From Lysobacteraceae bacterium (GTDB lineage: Bacteria > Pseudomonadota > Gammaproteobacteria > Xanthomonadales > Rhodanobacteraceae), in NCBI GenBank assembly GCA_018971925.1, contig JAGWZT010000110.1:1-6731 (forward strand): DNA of 6,731 nt, given 5' to 3'. A model generated the notes under the pieces. The model worked only from the letters and a program-made list of their open reading frames with translations. It searched no databases and had not been told where the DNA came from. Positions 4,788-6,731 of this stretch are shown one piece after another; the first letter of the stretch is position 1, and every line of letters begins with the position of its first letter. Position numbers and translations under genes: made by a program.

Positions 4788-6731
4788 ATGCCACGTGTGA
4801 TGGCCGGCATCCTGTTTTGCACTGCGATGGCGTCGTACGCGTCCGCGGCGCGGGCGCAATTCGACATCCTGCCAAAGCCCCAGCACTTGACCTCGGGGCA
4901 GGGCACATTCGAATTGCATCGCGACGCCCGCATCGTGGCGCCTGCCGACGCGCGCGCGCAATGGATCGGGGGCTTCCTTCGCGATGCGATCAGTGAACAA
5001 ACCGGCGTCGAGCTGAAGGTCATCGCGGCGCCTGCGCGCACCCGCGGCCGCATTACCCTGCGCATCGACCCGTCGATCCACGGCGACGAGGCCTACCGCC
5101 TGGACGTGACGCCCAGGGCGGTCACGATCGCTGCGGCCGATGATCGTGGCCTGTTCTGGGGCGTGCAGACGTTCCGGCAGCTGCTGCCGTTGCAACACGA
5201 AGTTCCGCCCGCGATCCCCGCGGTGAGCATCGAAGATGCGCCACGCTATGCGTGGCGCGGCGTGATGCTGGACGTGTCGCGGCACTTCTATCCGGTCGGC
5301 TTCATCAAGAAGCAGATCGACCTGATGTCGTATTACAAGTTCGACGTGTTCCACTGGCACCTCACCGACGACCAGGGCTGGCGCATCCAGATCAAGCGCT
5401 ATCCGAAGTTGACGAGCGTGGGCGCGTGGCGCACCGAGGTCGACGGCAGCCGCTACGGCGGCTTCTACACACAGGACCAGATTCGCGACGTGGTGGCGTA
5501 CGCGCGCGAGCGCAACGTGATGGTGGTGCCGGAAATCGAAATGCCCGGACATTCCGCCGCCGCGATCGCTGCGTATCCGGAGCTGTCGTGCAGCGGCAAG
5601 CCCGAGAGGGTATTGGCGTCACGTGGCGGCACCGACCGGGTCGAATGCGTCAGGCGGGCGACGTTCGTCTTCCTTGAAAACGTGCTCGATGAAGTGATGG
5701 CGCTGTTTCCGTCGCCCTGGGTGCACATCGGCTCCGACGAAGTGCTGCCGGACGCGTGGTCGGGTTGCGACTCGTGCCAGCGGTTGGCGAAGATGCAAGG
5801 CCTCGCTGGTGAGCCGGGGCTGCATGGTTACTTCGTGCGCCGCATCCAGAAGTACCTCGCGCGCCACGGCAAAATCATGACCGGCTGGGACGAGATCCTG
5901 CAGGGCGGCATCGATTCCGCCGCAACCGTCGAGGTGTGGCACGACAAGGACGCTGCGAAGGCGATCGCCAATGGCAATCGGATCATCCTCGCCGGCCCGT
6001 TCTATCTGGACCCTGTCGCGGCATCGGTCGACGACCGCACCTTGCAGGACTTGTACCGCAGCAACGCGCTCGCGCAACCAATCTACCTGCAACATGCGGA
6101 CCAGGTCCTCGGCGGCGAGGCGCCGTTGTGGAGCGAAATGGCCACGCCCGTGAATGCGATGGCACTTATGTATCCGCGCCTGCTGGCCGTTGCCGAGCAC
6201 TTCTGGAACCCCGACGCGCGCGACTGGGAGGATTTCCAGCGCCGTGTACGCGCCCAGGAGTCCTGGCTGGCGTCGCAATACATCGTCTATGGTCCCGCGA
6301 ACAAGGACGTCGCCGACTACCGCGTGAGCTTCGACCCGCTCTACAAGCGCTGGCGCATCGGTGTGGTGCGCGGATTCGACGACATGCGGATGCGCTACAC
6401 CATCGACGACAGCGAGCCCACCGCGCACTCGCCGTGGTTCGACGATGTGCTCGACCTGTACGAGCCCGCAACCATCACCGTCGCACCGTTCCGCGGCGAC
6501 TGGCAGTACGAACCCGCCAGGACCTTCCGCCTCGTGCACAATCTCGCGTCGGGCGATCCGGTGTCATTCGCCACCCTGCCTGCCCGCGGTTATTCGGGCG
6601 ATCCGCAGACCCTCACCAACGGCATCCTGGGCACCGCGGACATGGCTACCGATTTCCGCAACGGCACCTGGGATGGCTGGGAAGGCGACGACATGGACGC
6701 CAGCATCGACTTGAAACAACCGACTACGCTC
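4788..6731 (+). CDS. GH20 beta-N-acetylhexosaminidase with C-terminal discoidin-like domain (3' end outside window)
   Basis: Retaining exo-hexosaminidase using substrate-assisted catalysis to remove terminal beta-GlcNAc or beta-GalNAc. The frame is open for 648 codons to the window edge without a stop. Residues 1-23 are a signal peptide (cleavage expected after ARA), so it acts in the periplasm or outside. A GH20b domain spans about 24-135, ending DDRGLFWGVQTFRQLLP. The catalytic barrel runs about 150-480: LDVSRHF (Arg165), FHWHLTDDQGWR (188-199), PEIEMPGH (248-255), HIGSDE with the catalytic pair Asp317-Glu318, GWDEIL (Trp367), VEVWHD (Trp384), PLWSEM (Trp448, Glu450) and YPRLLAVAEHFW. The usual HIGGDE has Ser316 in place of its second Gly. 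A chitobiase-type C-terminal domain follows (YTIDDSEPT, 537-545), then the start of an F5/8 type C (CBM32-like) domain from about 590, with LTNGILGT and WDGWEGDDMDASIDL, where the window ends. The full protein probably needs 100 or so more residues. Exact aglycone preference, including possible lacto-N-biosidase activity, cannot be settled. Confidence 0.95.
   Translation, partial: MPRVMAGILFCTAMASYASAARAQFDILPKPQHLTSGQGTFELHRDARIVAPADARAQWIGGFLRDAISEQTGVELKVIAAPARTRGRITLRIDPSIHGDEAYRLDVTPRAVTIAAADDRGLFWGVQTFRQLLPLQHEVPPAIPAVSIEDAPRYAWRGVMLDVSRHFYPVGFIKKQIDLMSYYKFDVFHWHLTDDQGWRIQIKRYPKLTSVGAWRTEVDGSRYGGFYTQDQIRDVVAYARERNVMVVPEIEMPGHSAAAIAAYPELSCSGKPERVLASRGGTDRVECVRRATFVFLENVLDEVMALFPSPWVHIGSDEVLPDAWSGCDSCQRLAKMQGLAGEPGLHGYFVRRIQKYLARHGKIMTGWDEILQGGIDSAATVEVWHDKDAAKAIANGNRIILAGPFYLDPVAASVDDRTLQDLYRSNALAQPIYLQHADQVLGGEAPLWSEMATPVNAMALMYPRLLAVAEHFWNPDARDWEDFQRRVRAQESWLASQYIVYGPANKDVADYRVSFDPLYKRWRIGVVRGFDDMRMRYTIDDSEPTAHSPWFDDVLDLYEPATITVAPFRGDWQYEPARTFRLVHNLASGDPVSFATLPARGYSGDPQTLTNGILGTADMATDFRNGTWDGWEGDDMDASIDLKQPTTL

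Noticed and set aside
4809..4820. Cys11 in the GH20 signal peptide considered as a lipoprotein site
   Set aside because: The residues before it (ILF) do not fit a lipobox, and a good signal peptidase I site (ARA before Gln24) lies downstream.
3873..5552. A 559-codon open frame on the minus strand opposite the lactonase and GH20 genes
   Set aside because: It runs across two well-supported genes and their junction, has His/Arg/Ala-rich composition and no recognisable domain. It is a shadow frame.
5619..6539. A 306-codon open frame on the minus strand opposite the GH20 gene
   Set aside because: The + strand encodes intact GH20 motifs throughout. The antisense product shows no family features.

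Overview
The window looks like part of a carbohydrate-utilisation locus from a GC-rich Gram-negative proteobacterium. The best guess is the Xanthomonadales (Xanthomonadaceae or Rhodanobacteraceae type). The reasons are an outer-membrane TonB-dependent receptor whose TonB box and plug start (KEVVVLGSRIPR) are of the kind common there, strong G/C preference at third codon positions, no SusD partner, and glycosidases packed around the receptor. The genus is inferred from gene style only and is not proven.

Layout: all four genes lie on the + strand. (1) 1-822: the 3' part of a GH29 alpha-L-fucosidase, entering from the left edge with its catalytic nucleophile region inside the window. (2) 823-987: a 165-base gap with a small hairpin after the fucosidase stop and a good ribosome binding site for the next gene. 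(3) 988-3888: a complete 966-residue TonB-dependent receptor with signal peptide, TonB box, plug and barrel. (4) 3889-3950: a 62-base gap containing a perfect 7-bp hairpin followed by TCTTCT. (5) 3951-4775: a complete 274-residue cytosolic amidohydrolase of the COG3618 / L-fuconolactonase type. (6) 4788-6731: a GH20 beta-N-acetylhexosaminidase with signal peptide, open at the right edge, cut inside a C-terminal discoidin-like (F5/8 type C) domain.

How the genes fit together (inference): the receptor would bring a fucosylated, N-acetylhexosamine-containing oligosaccharide across the outer membrane. GH29 would release L-fucose and GH20 would release terminal GlcNAc or GalNAc. The amidohydrolase would open L-fuconolactone in the cytoplasm, as in the non-phosphorylating oxidative L-fucose pathway. 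N-glycans, mucin-type O-glycans or other fucosylated GlcNAc glycans are plausible substrates. The other pathway enzymes, an inner-membrane sugar transporter and a regulator are not in the window.

I found no RNA genes, CRISPR arrays, insertion sequences, integrases or prophage genes. Nothing here is a clearly new system. The points most worth a second look are the fucose/hexosamine logic of the locus, the hairpin between receptor and lactonase genes, four close cysteine pairs in the receptor, and the HIGSDE variant of the GH20 catalytic motif.
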